Shown here piece after piece: positions 1 through 10,477 of a DNA stretch of 64,000 nucleotides (position 1 is its first letter; each line of letters begins with the position of its first letter). The notes under the pieces are model-generated. The model searched no databases. It worked only from the letters and a program-made list of their open reading frames with translations, and was not told the origin of the DNA. Origin of the DNA: Acanthosepion lycidas (taxonomy: Eukaryota > Mollusca > Cephalopoda > Sepiida > Sepiidae); NCBI GenBank assembly GCA_963932145.1, contig OZ010590.1, forward strand, positions 56,344,074 through 56,408,073, in the 5' to 3' direction. The translations under genes were made by a program, and so were the position numbers.

Positions 1-220
1 ATTTTTGTAGGAAAATATATTTTCTTATATAGTTTTATGTTCTTTGAATAAATATAGCCTCTATTTTTTTCAGAAATTTCTTTTTTTTTGAGTTTTTAGT
101 TGCTGTTCAACTTACAATGTAGGTTTAATACTAAAATAAATCTTCACTTCATGTCCATTTTTGTACAACAAAGTCTTTTTTATTAGTCCATAATATCCAA
201 AAACACAGATAGTAAAATTA

Positions 221-322
221 TTAGGTTGGTGCAAAAATAATGACGTAATAATTTCGTTTTTTGACATATTTTTTACCGTCAAAAAATGAAATTATTACGT
301 CATTATTTTTGCACCAACCTAA
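221..322. mobile_element. MADE1-like palindromic mariner MITE, copy 1
   Basis: Seen: a 102 bp near-perfect palindrome beginning TTAGGTTGGTGCAAAAATAA and ending with its complement, flanked by the dinucleotide TA at 219-220 and 323-324. The central stem adds a TGACGTAATAATTTCGTTTTTTGAC-type arm. Known: Tc1/mariner elements insert at TA, and human Hsmar1/MADE1 ends begin TTAGGTTGGTGCAAAAGTAA. Inferred: a non-autonomous mariner derivative with no coding capacity. Three more copies are in the window. Confidence 0.9.
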
Positions 323-324
323 TA

Positions 325-949
325 TAAAGAAGAATAATGATTTTTTTTTTTTTTATTGTAAGTAGTTACTCAATTTGAAACCTACAGAAAGCCGTAATTG
401 CAAATCTCAGCCAAAACTTCAACCTTTAAACCTAAGTTATTAACTAAATGAAAAGTTTTACTAAAAATTTCACCAATATGGACACAATATCAGGGTCCAG
501 GTTAGCAGCATATTTATATTGTAAATTGAATCATATTGTCTGAAAGACAGTCTGGATTCAATTTGGAATTATATGCACACTGTAAATCAAATCTTTGCTT
601 GCTTCCAATTTAAAACTTTATTGAAATTAAAAACAAAGCAGAAAACTAGGGAAAAGGAAATTAATATCATTTTCATAAAGAGCAGAAAAACACCATAGGA
701 AAAATAAGTTTTTGTACAAAAAAAAATTTATTTTAGTTTAACCAAATCATTACTCTGATTCTTTCCACTAAATTTTGCAATATCCTAAATGTAGAAAAAG
801 TAAGCAAGTTGTCAGTGATTTATATACCAATTGTAATGAATATGTTCCAAGTTTGTTTAGCATTAAAAAGTCATTGAAGGGTTGAGAATATAGTCATTAA
901 CTGATACAAGAGTAAAATCTGTTTAGGGAAAGTGTAAGCAGATAAATGT

Positions 950-950
<1 letters not shown>
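325..950. other. AT-rich unassigned sequence
   Basis: No coding frame, RNA gene or repeat structure was recognised apart from poly-A/T runs. Confidence 0.5.

Positions 951-953
<3 letters not shown>

Positions 954-1003
<50 letters not shown>
954..1003. repeat. (AT)n microsatellite
   Basis: About 25 uninterrupted AT units. The array abuts the LINE fragment that follows. Confidence 0.97.
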
Positions 1004-1010
<7 letters not shown>

Positions 1011-1029
1011 TAAGGTCCTCATATATAGC

Positions 1030-1365
1030 CAGCTTGACAGTATACAAAGGACAGTTGGACAGCTATGACTCAGATATACAGACAAGCTAAAGAGTAACCT
1101 CTCATCTGTCAATGTGCCTCATACTAACTGTGAGCAAGTTGCCCTGGATAAAAATAACTTGAGATATTTTTGCCAGAATGGTATCAAAAATTTTGAAATC
1201 AGTTGTATTGACCTGCTAAGTGACAAAAGACAATGGCAAAAAGCATCAGCAAATATTCCTGTTGCTATCTCTGGAGATCTTCACTGTTGCACAATATGTG
1301 GATTTGTATGCAGGTCACGAGTGGAAGAGAAATGTCATATACATCACAAGCATAAAAAAATCTGA
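1030..1365 (+). mobile_element. LINE ORF2 C-terminal fragment with C2H2 zinc finger
   Basis: The frame reads KSNLSSVNVPHTNCEQ, then DLLSDKRQWQKASANIP, and ends with a finger CTICGFVCRSRVEEKCHIHH. Basic residues and a tryptophan before a C-terminal CxxC...HxxxH finger are typical of the last part of the polyprotein of a group of APE-type LINEs common in invertebrates, the same broad group as the elements at 48-50 kb. Everything upstream of the C-terminus is missing and an (AT)n array sits at the truncated edge. It is a dead 5'-truncated copy. Confidence 0.7.
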
Positions 1366-1544
1366 ATCAGGCTTTACATTGAAATTGGCAAAAGAGTCCA
1401 TCATATATATGTGTGTGTGTGTGTGTGTGTGTAAATTGATGCAAAGAAATATATAAATGTTTTGATAAACTAATTTTGTTCAATATTGGTTTTTAATATC
1501 TGTCTATATTTCTGAGATGAGGTACTGGCATTCATTATAGATAT

Positions 1545-1885
1545 GAATACAATAGTAATAAAGAGTGCCAGAGAAAAGCAACAATAACAACGAAAATTGC
1601 AATATGAGCTCAGGTAAAAAAAAATGCTATGATAACAGCAAAAATTGCAATATGAGCAATATGGTTGCTGAAGACATTAAGTTTATAAGTCCCAGAAATT
1701 CATAGACAGATGTCCTTAAGGGCACATGGCAATACCCAGTTAAGGCAGTGGAGAAATTGGAGAGGGGAATTAACAGGAGATAACTGATAACTGACATCCA
1801 TTAGAAATGTGGAACTAGTTCAACATTCCAACCACCTGAAGAAGGTGGTTGAATTATTCACCTGTGAAATGTTGTGATAGAGGTA
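1545..1885 (+). repeat. PLE terminal repeat (pLTR-like), left copy
   Basis: It begins with the last codons of a PLE coding region (MNTI) and continues through GTGCCAGAGAAAAG, two AAAATTGCAATATGAGC units, a CAGTTAAGGCAGTGGAGAA block and a hammerhead-like motif. The same series recurs at 2655-3140 in the same orientation. Compared with that copy it lacks about 64 bp containing the tRNA-like boxes. Together the two flank the PLE fragments between them. Confidence 0.65.
1835..1870 (+). ncRNA. hammerhead-like motif (decayed core CTGAAGA)
   Basis: CTGAAGA is followed by AGGTG, a loop, CACCT and GTGAAAT. Stem II is intact but the first core box departs from CUGAUGA. It lies in the left PLE terminal repeat. 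Confidence 0.4.
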
Positions 1886-1887
1886 CT

Positions 1888-2222
1888 CTCTCGTTTACAG
1901 TATACAGATGTCTTGAACCCATGCTCTGTTCAAGATATTAGAACATCTAGGAATGGGAGTGTGTTGTTACTCTCCTTCTCCGTTGCGAACTGTATCGAAG
2001 GTCTTATTGAGTTCACATGGTCCAGTAGAACCTGAACATCTTCCTGGTGTGGCCGGAGTATGAATGTGTCATCTACGTACCTCAAGAGATATAGATTCTA
2101 ATGCCATTTCCTCAAAGTATTCCATGTATATATTCACCATTGCTGATGATAATGGCGAGCACATTGCTAAGCCCTCATCCGGTTGATATATTTGTGTATA
2201 CAGAAAGTCAACAACTCCATCA
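1888..2222 (-). mobile_element. Penelope-like RT palm fragment (inverted)
   Basis: On the minus strand the frames read EGLAMCSPLSSAMVNIYMEY (motif B region), then RYVDDTFILRPHQEDVQ with the YVDD catalytic box, and then GFKTSVYCK. These match the reverse-transcriptase palm of PLEs that carry a GIY-YIG endonuclease. The fragment runs opposite to the endonuclease piece at 2235-2665, so the element carries an internal inversion. The copy is broken. Confidence 0.75.
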
Positions 2223-2234
2223 GATTATCTATTG

Positions 2235-2665
2235 GAATACTGGTTCGTTCTTCTAGGGATAAGTCAGAAAACAGTCTGCCTGCCTTATATGAAGGCATTA
2301 TCAGAGAAAATACAAAGGATCTGCTGTCCATATAACATCAGGACAACCTTCAAAAGCTGGACAACACTTTGCAGATATTTTCCACGAGTAAGACCCCCCC
2401 CCCACACCCCATAGAAGAGAACATGACTAAAGATTGTGTGTACGCTATCCCATGCAGCTGCGGAAAGAAATATAAAGGAGTGACAGACAAAAGGTAAGGC
2501 TTGAAGAACACCAGAAAGCTGTAACACAAGGGGAAGTGGAAAAATCGGGATCAGGTTGAGATCATAGACAAAGAACACCATTAGGAAATTTGTAAACTTA
2601 ACGAATCAGCACATATGCTAGGCTACAAAAATCTCCTGAGCCAACCAAGCATAGAAATGAATACA
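2235..2665 (+). mobile_element. Penelope-like thumb/GIY-YIG endonuclease fragment
   Basis: Reads KTVCLPYMKALSEKIQRICC, then KDCVYAIPCSCGKKYKG, VEIIDKE and ESAHMLGYKNLLSQPSIEMN across more than one frame. The CVYxIPCxCGKxYKG string is the GIY-YIG motif region of PLE endonucleases. The end of the coding part runs straight into the repeat that starts at about 2655. The copy is broken. Confidence 0.75.
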
Positions 2666-3140
2666 ATAAGGAGTGCCAGAGAAAAGTGATAATAACAACA
2701 AAAATTGCAATATGAGCTCTGGTAAAAACATGTAATGATAACAGCAAAAATTGCAATATGAGTGCTGGTAAAAAAAAAATGATTGCTGAGGTTTATAATC
2801 CCCAGAAATTCATACACAGATGTCCTCAAGGACACATGGCACAGTGGATAAAGACATTGGTTAGATCCAGTGACAGGACCCAAAGTGTGTGAGTTCAATA
2901 CCTGGTTAAGGCAGTGGAGAACTTGGAGAGAGGAATTAACAGGATGAAATGATAACTGGCACATAACTAGTCTACTCCAGTGAGCGCAATAAAGGGTTCA
3001 GTTCATTCCAACCACCTACAGAAGAGTGTACAACGGCTGTAACGTTGTAATAAATATGGCAACAAAGATGAGGACAATAGTCCAAATAATGTAAATAGTG
3101 TACATAATACCTCATCTCAGAAATATAGACAGATACTGAT
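2655..3140 (+). repeat. PLE terminal repeat (pLTR-like), right copy, with tRNA-like Pol III boxes
   Basis: Shares the order of blocks with 1545-1885 and continues further, through AACAAAGATGAGGACAATAG and GTAAATAGTGTACATAATACCTC. It includes TGGCACAGTGGATAAAGACA (A-box-like) and GTGAGTTCAATACCTGG (B-box-like), so part of it is tRNA-derived, as in a SINE. Related copies lie at 12700-13055 (plus) and 40915-41020 (minus). Whether the tRNA-like block is native to the repeat or a separate SINE is unresolved. Confidence 0.6.
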
Positions 3141-3141
3141 A

Positions 3142-3890
3142 GGGAGACTAGTTTTAATTTTTAGCTTGTTTTTTTTATTTCATAAGCAGTGGAACTTTTG
3201 AAACTCTTCTTGAGTAAATTTATTGAAATGCACTAAAAGGAACTTTTTATTCTGTTACATTTTCAGTGGCAGATATAAAAAATAAATTTAAAAAAAGAAA
3301 AAGATTATTTTTAATTTAAGTCAGCTATTAAAAAATGATGAAAAATATTTAACCCATACTTTTATTTTGATTTTAAAGTGTTCTTTTACTTAAAAAAGAA
3401 GAAATAAAAAGTTATTTGTGAGATAACTTTGCCTTCGTGATGAGAAAGCCAACATTTTATCCCTTGATAGGCCTGACATGACATGCATGATATATCATCT
3501 TTTGTCTACATCTGATCTGGGCTGTTGTTGAGGCTTGACATCTCATCCCTCAGGATTCTGTTCTTTATTCTTTCACATCAGGTTTTCTCATCAAAAACCC
3601 CTTCACATTTGAACATTAAAAAAAAAGAAAAAAAGGTTTGCTTAAAAATTTGTAAAACAATAGTTTGTAAAATCTCTTTTGTCCTTTTTAGAGAGAGAAA
3701 TAAAGTGACAGGTGAGATTGGTGTGAAACTTTTTTGTTTAATTCATTTTTTATTGACAAGCAAACTCAGAAATAAGCAGTATCGCCATCTCTTTAATATT
3801 GCGAACGTTGTCTCTGACTCTATTTTATTACTCTTTCTTCTTCTTCTTCTTCTTCTCTCAATCATATATTTGTGTTAGTGTGTGCATGTA
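3142..3890. other. unassigned AT-rich sequence with (TTC)n
   Basis: No recognised gene. A short TTC run lies at about 3836-3855. The frame at 3525-3878 has no recognisable domain and runs into that repeat. Confidence 0.5.
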
Positions 3891-3894
3891 TGTA

Positions 3895-3902
3895 TGTATA
3901 TA

Positions 3903-3947
<45 letters not shown>

Positions 3948-3948
3948 G
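3895..3948. repeat. (TA)n/(GA)n compound microsatellite
   Basis: Alternating TA followed by GA units. Confidence 0.95.
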
Positions 3949-4091
3949 GAGAAAGAACAAATGGAGTAAAAATCCAAATAGTCTTTATTTTTCAAAAAAT
4001 GCACAATACCAAGTAGAGCAAAATATTACTATAATATTTTTATTATAATAAATTACAATGAAAACATTTTACATTGCTACACAAAAACTTT

Positions 4092-4124
4092 CATGTTTCG
4101 GTACTAAGATGGTACTTCTTCAGG
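4092..4124 (-). ncRNA. hammerhead-like motif in a PLE tail
   Basis: Minus strand: CTGAAGA, AGTAC, CATCTTA, GTACC, GAAAC. Stem II (GTAC with GTAC) and the GAAA box are intact. The first box is CTGAAGA rather than CTGATGA. CATTGC just upstream can pair with GCAATG about 20 nt downstream. Confidence 0.5.
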
Positions 4125-4162
4125 CAATGGTAGATAACTAGTGATAAAAAAAATTTTCTCTT

Positions 4163-4204
<42 letters not shown>

Positions 4205-4218
<14 letters not shown>

Positions 4219-4345
4219 TGCATGTTTCATTAAATAATATAGACAATTTTTGTCTATTTATTTTAAGCAGATTCCTTTCATATTGTCTGATAATCTTAAT
4301 AACATTATCATTGAAAGACGAACGAAAATCACCATATTGATACAT
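4205..4345 (-). mobile_element. PLE N-terminal coding fragment, minus arm of a foldback
   Basis: Reads MYQYGDFRSSFNDN, VIKIIRQYERNLLKINRQ and ILFNETCI on the minus strand, then dissolves into (TA)n. It is homologous to the plus-strand frame at 4706-4860, so the two form inverted arms around a centre of about 360 bp. The helical, basic RxYERNLxKI sequence before FNETC is typical of the N-terminal region of GIY-YIG PLE polyproteins. Confidence 0.6.
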
Positions 4346-4705
4346 GTTTTTTTTTTTTAATCCTATCTAAGCTTTTGGCTTACATAAGCCACCATCAAAG
4401 ATGACAATTACATTACGATAAATTAAACAATAGACGGACATAGCAACAATGACAGTCTGTTTTGTTTGCATGGAAGATTTCCAAGCAACGACAAACTCAT
4501 GCATACGAGACGCTGGAAACGAAAATTGCACCACAGGCTATGACATCATACATGACCACGCGAGAGTGAAAACAAGAAGTTTTAAATATGGGAAGCCATT
4601 GGTATAAACCAATGGCTTATGTTATCAATTATAGGCATTTAAGTATATTTGTGGAGTTTTCATAGTTTATTTATGTAAGTTGAAAGCTTAGGATTAAAAA
4701 AAAAC
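4346..4705. other. centre of the PLE foldback
   Basis: No gene. It contains a perfect hairpin AAGCCATTGGT/ACCAATGGCTT at 4593-4618 and a second small one, GGCTTA/TAAGCC, near 4378-4392. Probably untranslated sequence between two divergently oriented 5' coding ends. Confidence 0.5.
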
Positions 4706-4890
4706 ATGTATCAATATTGTGATTTTCTTTCGTCTTTCAGTGATAATGCTATCAAGCTTATCATACGATATGAAAGGAATTTGCTTAAAATAAATAGACA
4801 AAACGTGTTTATATTATTTAATGAAATATTCATTGATCAAAAAATGCTGCCTAAATACACACATAATATATATATATATATATATATATA
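4706..4890 (+). mobile_element. PLE N-terminal coding fragment, plus arm of a foldback
   Basis: Reads MYQYCDFLSSFSDN, YERNLLKINRQN, LFNEIFIDQKMLPKYT, then runs directly into (TA)n. It is the inverted partner of 4205-4345. The LPKY string recurs in the copy at 52.4 kb. Confidence 0.6.
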
Positions 4891-4894
4891 GGAA

Positions 4895-5003
4895 TAAATT
4901 GTCGCTGCCAACACTTGAGTTTGAACCTAAATCACCAGTGAGCAAACACAGGCAATCCCATTATTGAATTAAGTAGACCATGTGACCATAGAGGAGACGC
5001 ATA
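4895..5003 (-). repeat. tRNA-like SINE head (class II-like)
   Basis: On the minus strand there is an A-box-like TATGGTCACATGGTCTA and a B box AGGTTCAAACTC, separated by a long variable region. About five of seven acceptor positions can pair (CGTCTCC with GGCAGCG). Probably a decayed SINE or tRNA pseudogene. It abuts (TA)n. Confidence 0.5.
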
Positions 5004-5009
5004 TATGTA

Positions 5010-5275
5010 GGAAGTAGCTGACAACTAATGATCTGCATTTCTACTCTGTTACTATTCGTATTACCATTTCTAGTCTATACTATTTCTCTACTCAGATCAC
5101 TATACCAATTATTATTTGAGTGAGTATATCGAGCAAGTACTATTAGCGAAATTGCTATTCGAAGGCATCTGACACCAGTATTGTTCAACAAAGTTACTAT
5201 AAGTTGTATCTGCGATTACAAAGTTTCTACTACAATTAGCACTACTAAAGTGATGAGTATTTGTTGACATTACAA

Positions 5276-5329
<54 letters not shown>

Positions 5330-5340
5330 GTAAGGGCATA
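5010..5340. other. unassigned sequence with (TA)n(GA)n at 5277-5328
   Basis: Nothing recognised apart from the microsatellite. Confidence 0.5.
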
Positions 5341-5344
5341 CAAG

Positions 5345-6263
5345 GATGTGAAGGAGTGATGCTAGAGTTGTGAAATCTTGCATGCATTAATTTCAGCTCT
5401 TCTTATTAGTAACTGTATTGTTTTTTCCACATGAATTGACATCTGACTGTTCAAAGAAAACTTCAACTGTAATTAGTAACACCTTCTCTTGAAAATAGAC
5501 TAAATTTAGTATTGTGTTTTTATCAAGTACCTCCATAAAAAATGGTTTATCTACCAAGGACATTCATGCTGACATGGTTGCTACATTAGGGGATGACACA
5601 CCAACTTATCAACAGTGCAAAAGTGAACAGATACAGTTGGTTTCCTTGAGCATTTTCTAACCCAGGATTGTGTTCATCACTTTCAACCAGAAACAGACAC
5701 AATCCATGCAGTGGAAACACCTCTCTTCACCTGCTCCAAAGAAGATCATGATTGTTTCATTCGCAAGGAACAGAATGGCCTCATTTTTTGGAGGGATGCA
5801 AAATGAATTGTTTAATTATCATCTTCAAGAAGGCAGCACTATCAATATAGAGTACTAAGCCAAGATGCTAAGGCAGTTACAAAAGGCTATCAAGACCAAA
5901 CACCCTGGAAAACAGTTGAAAGGGATCTTGTTTCATCAGGACACTGCTCCAGCAAACAAATCCTTGATGTCAATGGCTACTGTGCATAACAGTGGCTCTG
6001 AATTGGTTGATCACCCTCCCTGTTCTCTTGATTTGACTATCATCTGCTGATCAACATAAAAAAAAAACACTTGCTTGAGAACCAGTAACATAGTGATGGT
6101 GATGTCATATCTGTTGTTGATTTTTTTGAACAACAGGATGAACAGTCTTCTTTGAACAGCTAGATATCAATTAACCTGGAAATAAACAATACAGTTATTA
6201 ATAAGAAGAATTGTAATTAATGCATGCAAGATTTCACAACTCTAGCATCACTCCTTCATAATC
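5345..6263 (+). mobile_element. mariner-family transposon with long terminal inverted repeats
   Basis: Left arm 5345-5462 and right arm 6144-6263 are inverted copies of each other over about 118 bp, with few mismatches. Between them lies a decayed plus-strand mariner transposase. Classical mariners have ends of about 30 bp, so these are unusually long. The outer boundary is within a few bases of GATNTGAAGGAGTGATG. Confidence 0.8.
5548..6130 (+). pseudogene. mariner transposase relic
   Basis: Frames read ADMVATLGDDTP, QSMQWKHLSSPAPKK, LRQLQKAIKTKHPGKQLKG, LFHQDTAPANKS and ELVDHPPCSLDLT. These match the DDE half of SETMAR/mariner-like transposases: FHQDxAPAxK holds the second catalytic Asp and the HPPxSxDL block precedes the third. 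The third Asp region is lost after DLTI. Stops at 5655 and after 5855 and frame changes show it is dead. The N-terminal HTH is not recognisable. Confidence 0.75.
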
Positions 6264-7155
6264 AGCCTATGAACTTTTCAGCCCACAGTCAAACCTGAAA
6301 AGAAACAATGTAGTTATTAATAAGAGTTTTGTTATTCTTTCTGCATATATCTGGGTTTTTTTTCCTCTCTCTCTTTATTGGGCAGTATAATATAGATAAT
6401 ATATTTGAAGCACATATTATATGCACCAAATTCCAAGCAGGGCATATTCAGGAAAAAAAGTTTTTAATGTATTGTTGGATGTTGCATCAAATGTTAATGA
6501 AATTTTGACCATATTCTCTACTTGGACTCATTCAAAACAAGCTTATTTTTCATCCGTTTGTAACAAATTTATGAATTAATATTTTTTTCTTCATTATCAG
6601 GTATCATTTTCTATGCAGTTAATGTTTTTTGCATGCATTCATAAACTGTGCCATATCCTAAAGTGGTAAAACCAAGCTTCTGATCCTGCAAAGCTCTGAA
6701 TTGTTCATTCTTCTGCTAATTTCTTGACCTCATAAGTTACCATTTTGGCAGAAATTCTTCTTCTGAATCTGTCTTATTTACAACTCACTTTTTTTATTAT
6801 CATCCTGTGAGGAATATTTATACTTTTTTTTAGCTGCCATTAGTTTGATCTTACTGTTGTCTGAAAACATGATTTTTTTTTCAGTAGATTTGGGAGAAAA
6901 AGTTTTACTGCTGCATGGTTTCCATGCTACTTTTCATAGTCTATCAATTTGTACTTTATTATGATAATTCCTTTTAAAGTACCATTAGTAGTAATAGTAT
7001 TAGTAGTTTTGTTTGAGTAAATAATATTATTATGGAGTCTGACAAGGTAAAAGTGATTGTCAATGGTAAAATTATATCCTATGTTAGTAAGCACTACAGA
7101 TAAAATTAGCCCATGGTAGGCCTAAACATTCTATATAAAATGTAGAAGGATATTT
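6264..7155. other. unassigned AT-rich sequence
   Basis: Only a short piece at about 6303-6335 repeats part of the preceding transposon's inverted repeat. Otherwise nothing recognised. Confidence 0.5.
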
Positions 7156-7204
7156 TAAGCCTTTTTTTTTTTTTTTTTATAAAAGTACTGTCAAATATGG
7201 CATG

Positions 7205-7241
7205 CACACAAACACACTCACACACACACACACACACACAC

Positions 7242-7278
<37 letters not shown>
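7205..7278. repeat. (AC)n(TA)n compound microsatellite
   Basis: AC units followed by TA units. Confidence 0.95.
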
Positions 7279-7279
<1 letters not shown>

Positions 7280-7282
<3 letters not shown>

Positions 7283-7930
7283 CAGTAACATTAGCAAAAG
7301 GATGTGTTACTAAATTATAAGCAAAATAAAAAATAGTGCTTGACACAAAGTAAAATTGTAGAGCAAACTAAAACTAAGACAATAAAAGAATGCAACTGTG
7401 GTTTCAATTATAATAATAGGTACCATCAGGCAGTACCTCCAGTGTATTGGCTGTTGACAACCAACCTATATATAGACAGTCACTACTTAATAGGAGGAAG
7501 AGTATGAAGGAAAAAAAAATCATTATAATCTGACTAGCTCATCCTGGCTCATAATTCTCCATTTTGCATTATTTCCAATTTTTCGTTAAGTATTCATCTG
7601 CATTTTGACATTATTTCCAATCTTTTGTTAAGTAATTCACTGTTAACAGTATGAGTTGCGATGGCTAGTTTCTCTTCTTGACATAAATTGCAAGATCTAC
7701 CAGTTACTTTTTTTGTCCATACTCATCATAGAATCCTCCATTTGATATTAGGACTTTTATTATATTTTTCTTTAAACTTTCAATAATTTCAATATTTGTT
7801 TGTGTTTTCCAGTTGAGCACTCTTCTTTATATTGCATAAACAGACAATCTTTCTCGGTCATTACTTTTACATTGCATTACATTTTATAATTTAATATTTA
7901 AACTCCCTTCTGAGGAAATCAATACAAATT
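7280..7930. other. unassigned sequence
   Basis: No recognisable gene or repeat. TTATTTCCAAT occurs twice near 7570-7620 as a small direct duplication. Confidence 0.45.
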
Positions 7931-7935
7931 ATTCA

Positions 7936-8755
7936 TTGAAAAATATACCTGTACCGTCAAAACATCACTATATGATAGTTTTACTTAACAAAATGCTATG
8001 GAAGGCATTTTTCATCCTCAATAAAATTCCAAGCAAAGATATTGCAATAGAAAAATATCTGTTTAAAACACAAAAATATCCTCCAGTGGTGAAGGAACGT
8101 TCTGGCTTTATAAAAGACCTTATAAGCCTACTGAAAAGGATAAAATTTAGAAAAAAACAAACACAATTTTCAACAAAGATTAACAAAGGTCATACCATAT
8201 TTGATGGCATATAAGATGTACCCCAATTTCAGCAGAGCAAATCAAGAAAAAATTAATAATTAGTAAAATTAGTAAACCTACATATGGTATATATAAGACA
8301 CAAGGGAATTTTGAAAGATATTTTTAGTTTAAAAAAGAAAAAGAAAAAAGGGCATCAAATATGGTAAATGATTTGAAAAAAATAAGGAAAATATTTTCAT
8401 CAGGGACAAAACCAAAAAATTATATACAGTAAGCCTAAGATCTTATAATAAAAAGGTATCAAAAGAAATTATGAAATTAACGAAAAGGCACTGGCTTCTT
8501 ATGTTGACTAGTTGAATAAAACAGTGGAGGACATATCTGTAATGTATGTTGTTGGAGATAAATTAAAAATACTTGACAAAAAAAAACACACAAAAGATCA
8601 TAAGGAAAATTTCATAAACAGTCCAATTAATTAATGCAACTAAAACATAGCTGGGCATCATTAGCCACAAAACTTTAATGGATACATATAAACTACTTAG
8701 AGTTGCCACACAAGTCAACCAATGGACCAGCACTGCCAACTGCATCGCTAATATA
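7936..8755 (+). mobile_element. Penelope-like RT N-terminal fragment
   Basis: The opening frame contains GFIKDLISLLKRIKFRKK, and downstream frames give DHKENFINSP and QVNQWTSTANCI. The order (F.KDL..L...I.FRK, then LKDHKENF.N.P, then QWRSTxxVI) is that of the region leading into the fingers of PLE reverse transcriptases. The catalytic YxDD part is absent and a short (TA)n follows. The copy is broken. Confidence 0.65.
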
Positions 8756-8782
8756 TATATATATATACATACATACACACAC

Positions 8783-9180
8783 ACAACTTGGGTTCTAATC
8801 CCACCATGGAAGTTTGCTTTTTGATGTTATCGGTCTGAGGAGGCAATCCCAGCAGCATGTGGCACTCTTTAAAAGTGCCTGTAAAAAATACCATGGGTTG
8901 ACCCAAGCCTTGTCAATAACGCTCTTCAGATACCATCAATAGTTTTATTAGCACAAAGTTACGGTTCATCATGACCAAGGGTTGAGCATGCTGGTGTTGT
9001 TCAAACTGCTGATCATGCCAGATTATGCACTCTCTCCCAGAAACTAGAACTCAGTGTTTTTGCAGTATGAACCACAGCTAGGCCATTGAACAATCAATTG
9101 AGCTTGAGCTGGTGCCTACAACAAGGATTAGCTAGCTACCCTAACAGATAGGTGTGCTCAGAAAATGACTAGCCATCCAT
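8783..9180 (+). repeat. SINE family A, copy 1
   Basis: Opens with a B box (GGGTTCTAATCCCACC) and continues with a body containing TTATCGGTCTGAGGAGGC, CATGGGTTGACCCAAGCCTTG and TTAGCACAAAGTTAC. The same blocks occur in order at 15251-15618 (plus) and 13851-14100 (minus). This is a tRNA-headed SINE. Confidence 0.8.
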
Positions 9181-10370
9181 TATATAGACACATGCAACAA
9201 TGTCGGTTGCCTTATGACATATAAAATGTTAGATGTTTTTGTAAATATTTTAGAGTGTGAATCAGGCACACCCTTCATATTTTTTAACAATTCAGAAATA
9301 TACTTGAATAAAATGGTATCAAAAATTAATTTTGCATATTTAAAATAGGTTTTAGTCTCTGTATATGAAATGAGAGATTGGCTTTCTATTATTAAGTGCT
9401 GTATAGTGTTGTTTTATGACACGTGATCAATAGTGAACTTCTTGTCATTTGACTATTAACTCTACACTTTATTTCTACTATAACCAACATATACAAATAA
9501 GTAAAAATCCTATTTGCCAATCCTGCCACATTAAGAAAAAAAATGATCAGACAATTTTTACATAAGTTTTAAATATATTGCAATAACTCAAATATCTTCT
9601 TTAAAGTTTTAAAAAAATTAGTATAAAGTTAATCTTAAAAATTGCTTTTTTTTTTTATTAAAATACTGAAATATCAAACTGTTCTGATTGAATATTTTGT
9701 ATTGTTGATTTTTGTGACAATGCTGATAGAAAAGTTTCAATTCTGTAATTAATAGTTGTCCAGAAATAAAGTAGCTGTTATAGAAATTCGGTGAAAATGA
9801 CTAGATTTTGAAGAATATTACTTTTCATTTAAAGTATTTTGAAAAATAACTTTTTGTGCAGCTGATGTTTATTACCTGTGAATTCACTTAATAAAATTTT
9901 TGATGTTTTTTTTAAGAAAAAGATAATTATTAATATGGCTACAAGCCTGAAAATTGAGTTGAATATACTAAATACTTATATATCTTAGCAGAATTTAGGT
10001 ATTTTTAGCTTATGCATAAATTTGTATGCAAAATAAACAAATATATAGTGCTCAGAACATTCTGAAAAAACAATAAAATTTGCAGTTTTCAATTGAATTA
10101 TATTGAAATTATTAATTTCCAAGTTTTCTCAGACCACATCCTACACAATGAACAACAATTTAAGTGTGTACATTGAATAAACAATGAAATTCTGGCTGAA
10201 ATGGCCAAAACCTACAAAGTGGCACGAGACCCCTTTAGTGTGCCATTGCAGGCAAAGGTTTTACTCAAAATCTACATGTAAACACTCATAAATGTTTTAT
10301 TTCCATGATCAGATATAATGTAATGTAAAAAACATATTAAATTAATGCAGCAACATAAATCAGTATTTAC
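9181..10370. other. AT-rich unassigned sequence
   Basis: About 1.2 kb with no recognised element, RNA or coding frame. Possibly unique host intergenic or intronic DNA. Confidence 0.5.
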
Positions 10371-10375
10371 AGTTA

Positions 10376-10477
10376 TTAGGTTGGTGCAAAAATAATGACG
10401 TAACAATGTCGTTTTTTGACGTTAAAAAATACGTCAAAAAACGACATTATTACCTCATTATTTTTGCACCAACCTAA
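10376..10477. mobile_element. MADE1-like palindromic mariner MITE, copy 2
   Basis: 102 bp palindrome with the same ends as copy 1, TA at 10374-10375 and 10478-10479. The 3' TA is expanded into (TA)n(GATA)n(TG)n. The 3' flank GTATAACAGAGAATGAATG is shared with copy 3, so the insertion lies in a larger repeat. Confidence 0.9.

Noticed and set aside
1220-1456. 78-codon frame ending in VCVCVC
   Set aside because: It is a shifted reading of the LINE C-terminus running into a (TG)n microsatellite.
2285-2964. Minus-strand frames of 98 and 113 codons
   Set aside because: Antisense readings of the PLE nuclease fragment and its terminal repeat. The plus-strand translation matches known PLE motifs.
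7936-8214. Host gene exon of 92 codons
   Set aside because: The FIKDL..IKFRKK block and the downstream DHKENF match a PLE reverse transcriptase in order.
9181-10370. Host exons in the repeat-poor stretches at 9.2-10.4 kb and 37.2-39.2 kb
   Set aside because: No frame with protein-like composition and no paired splice sites around a plausible exon could be supported by eye.
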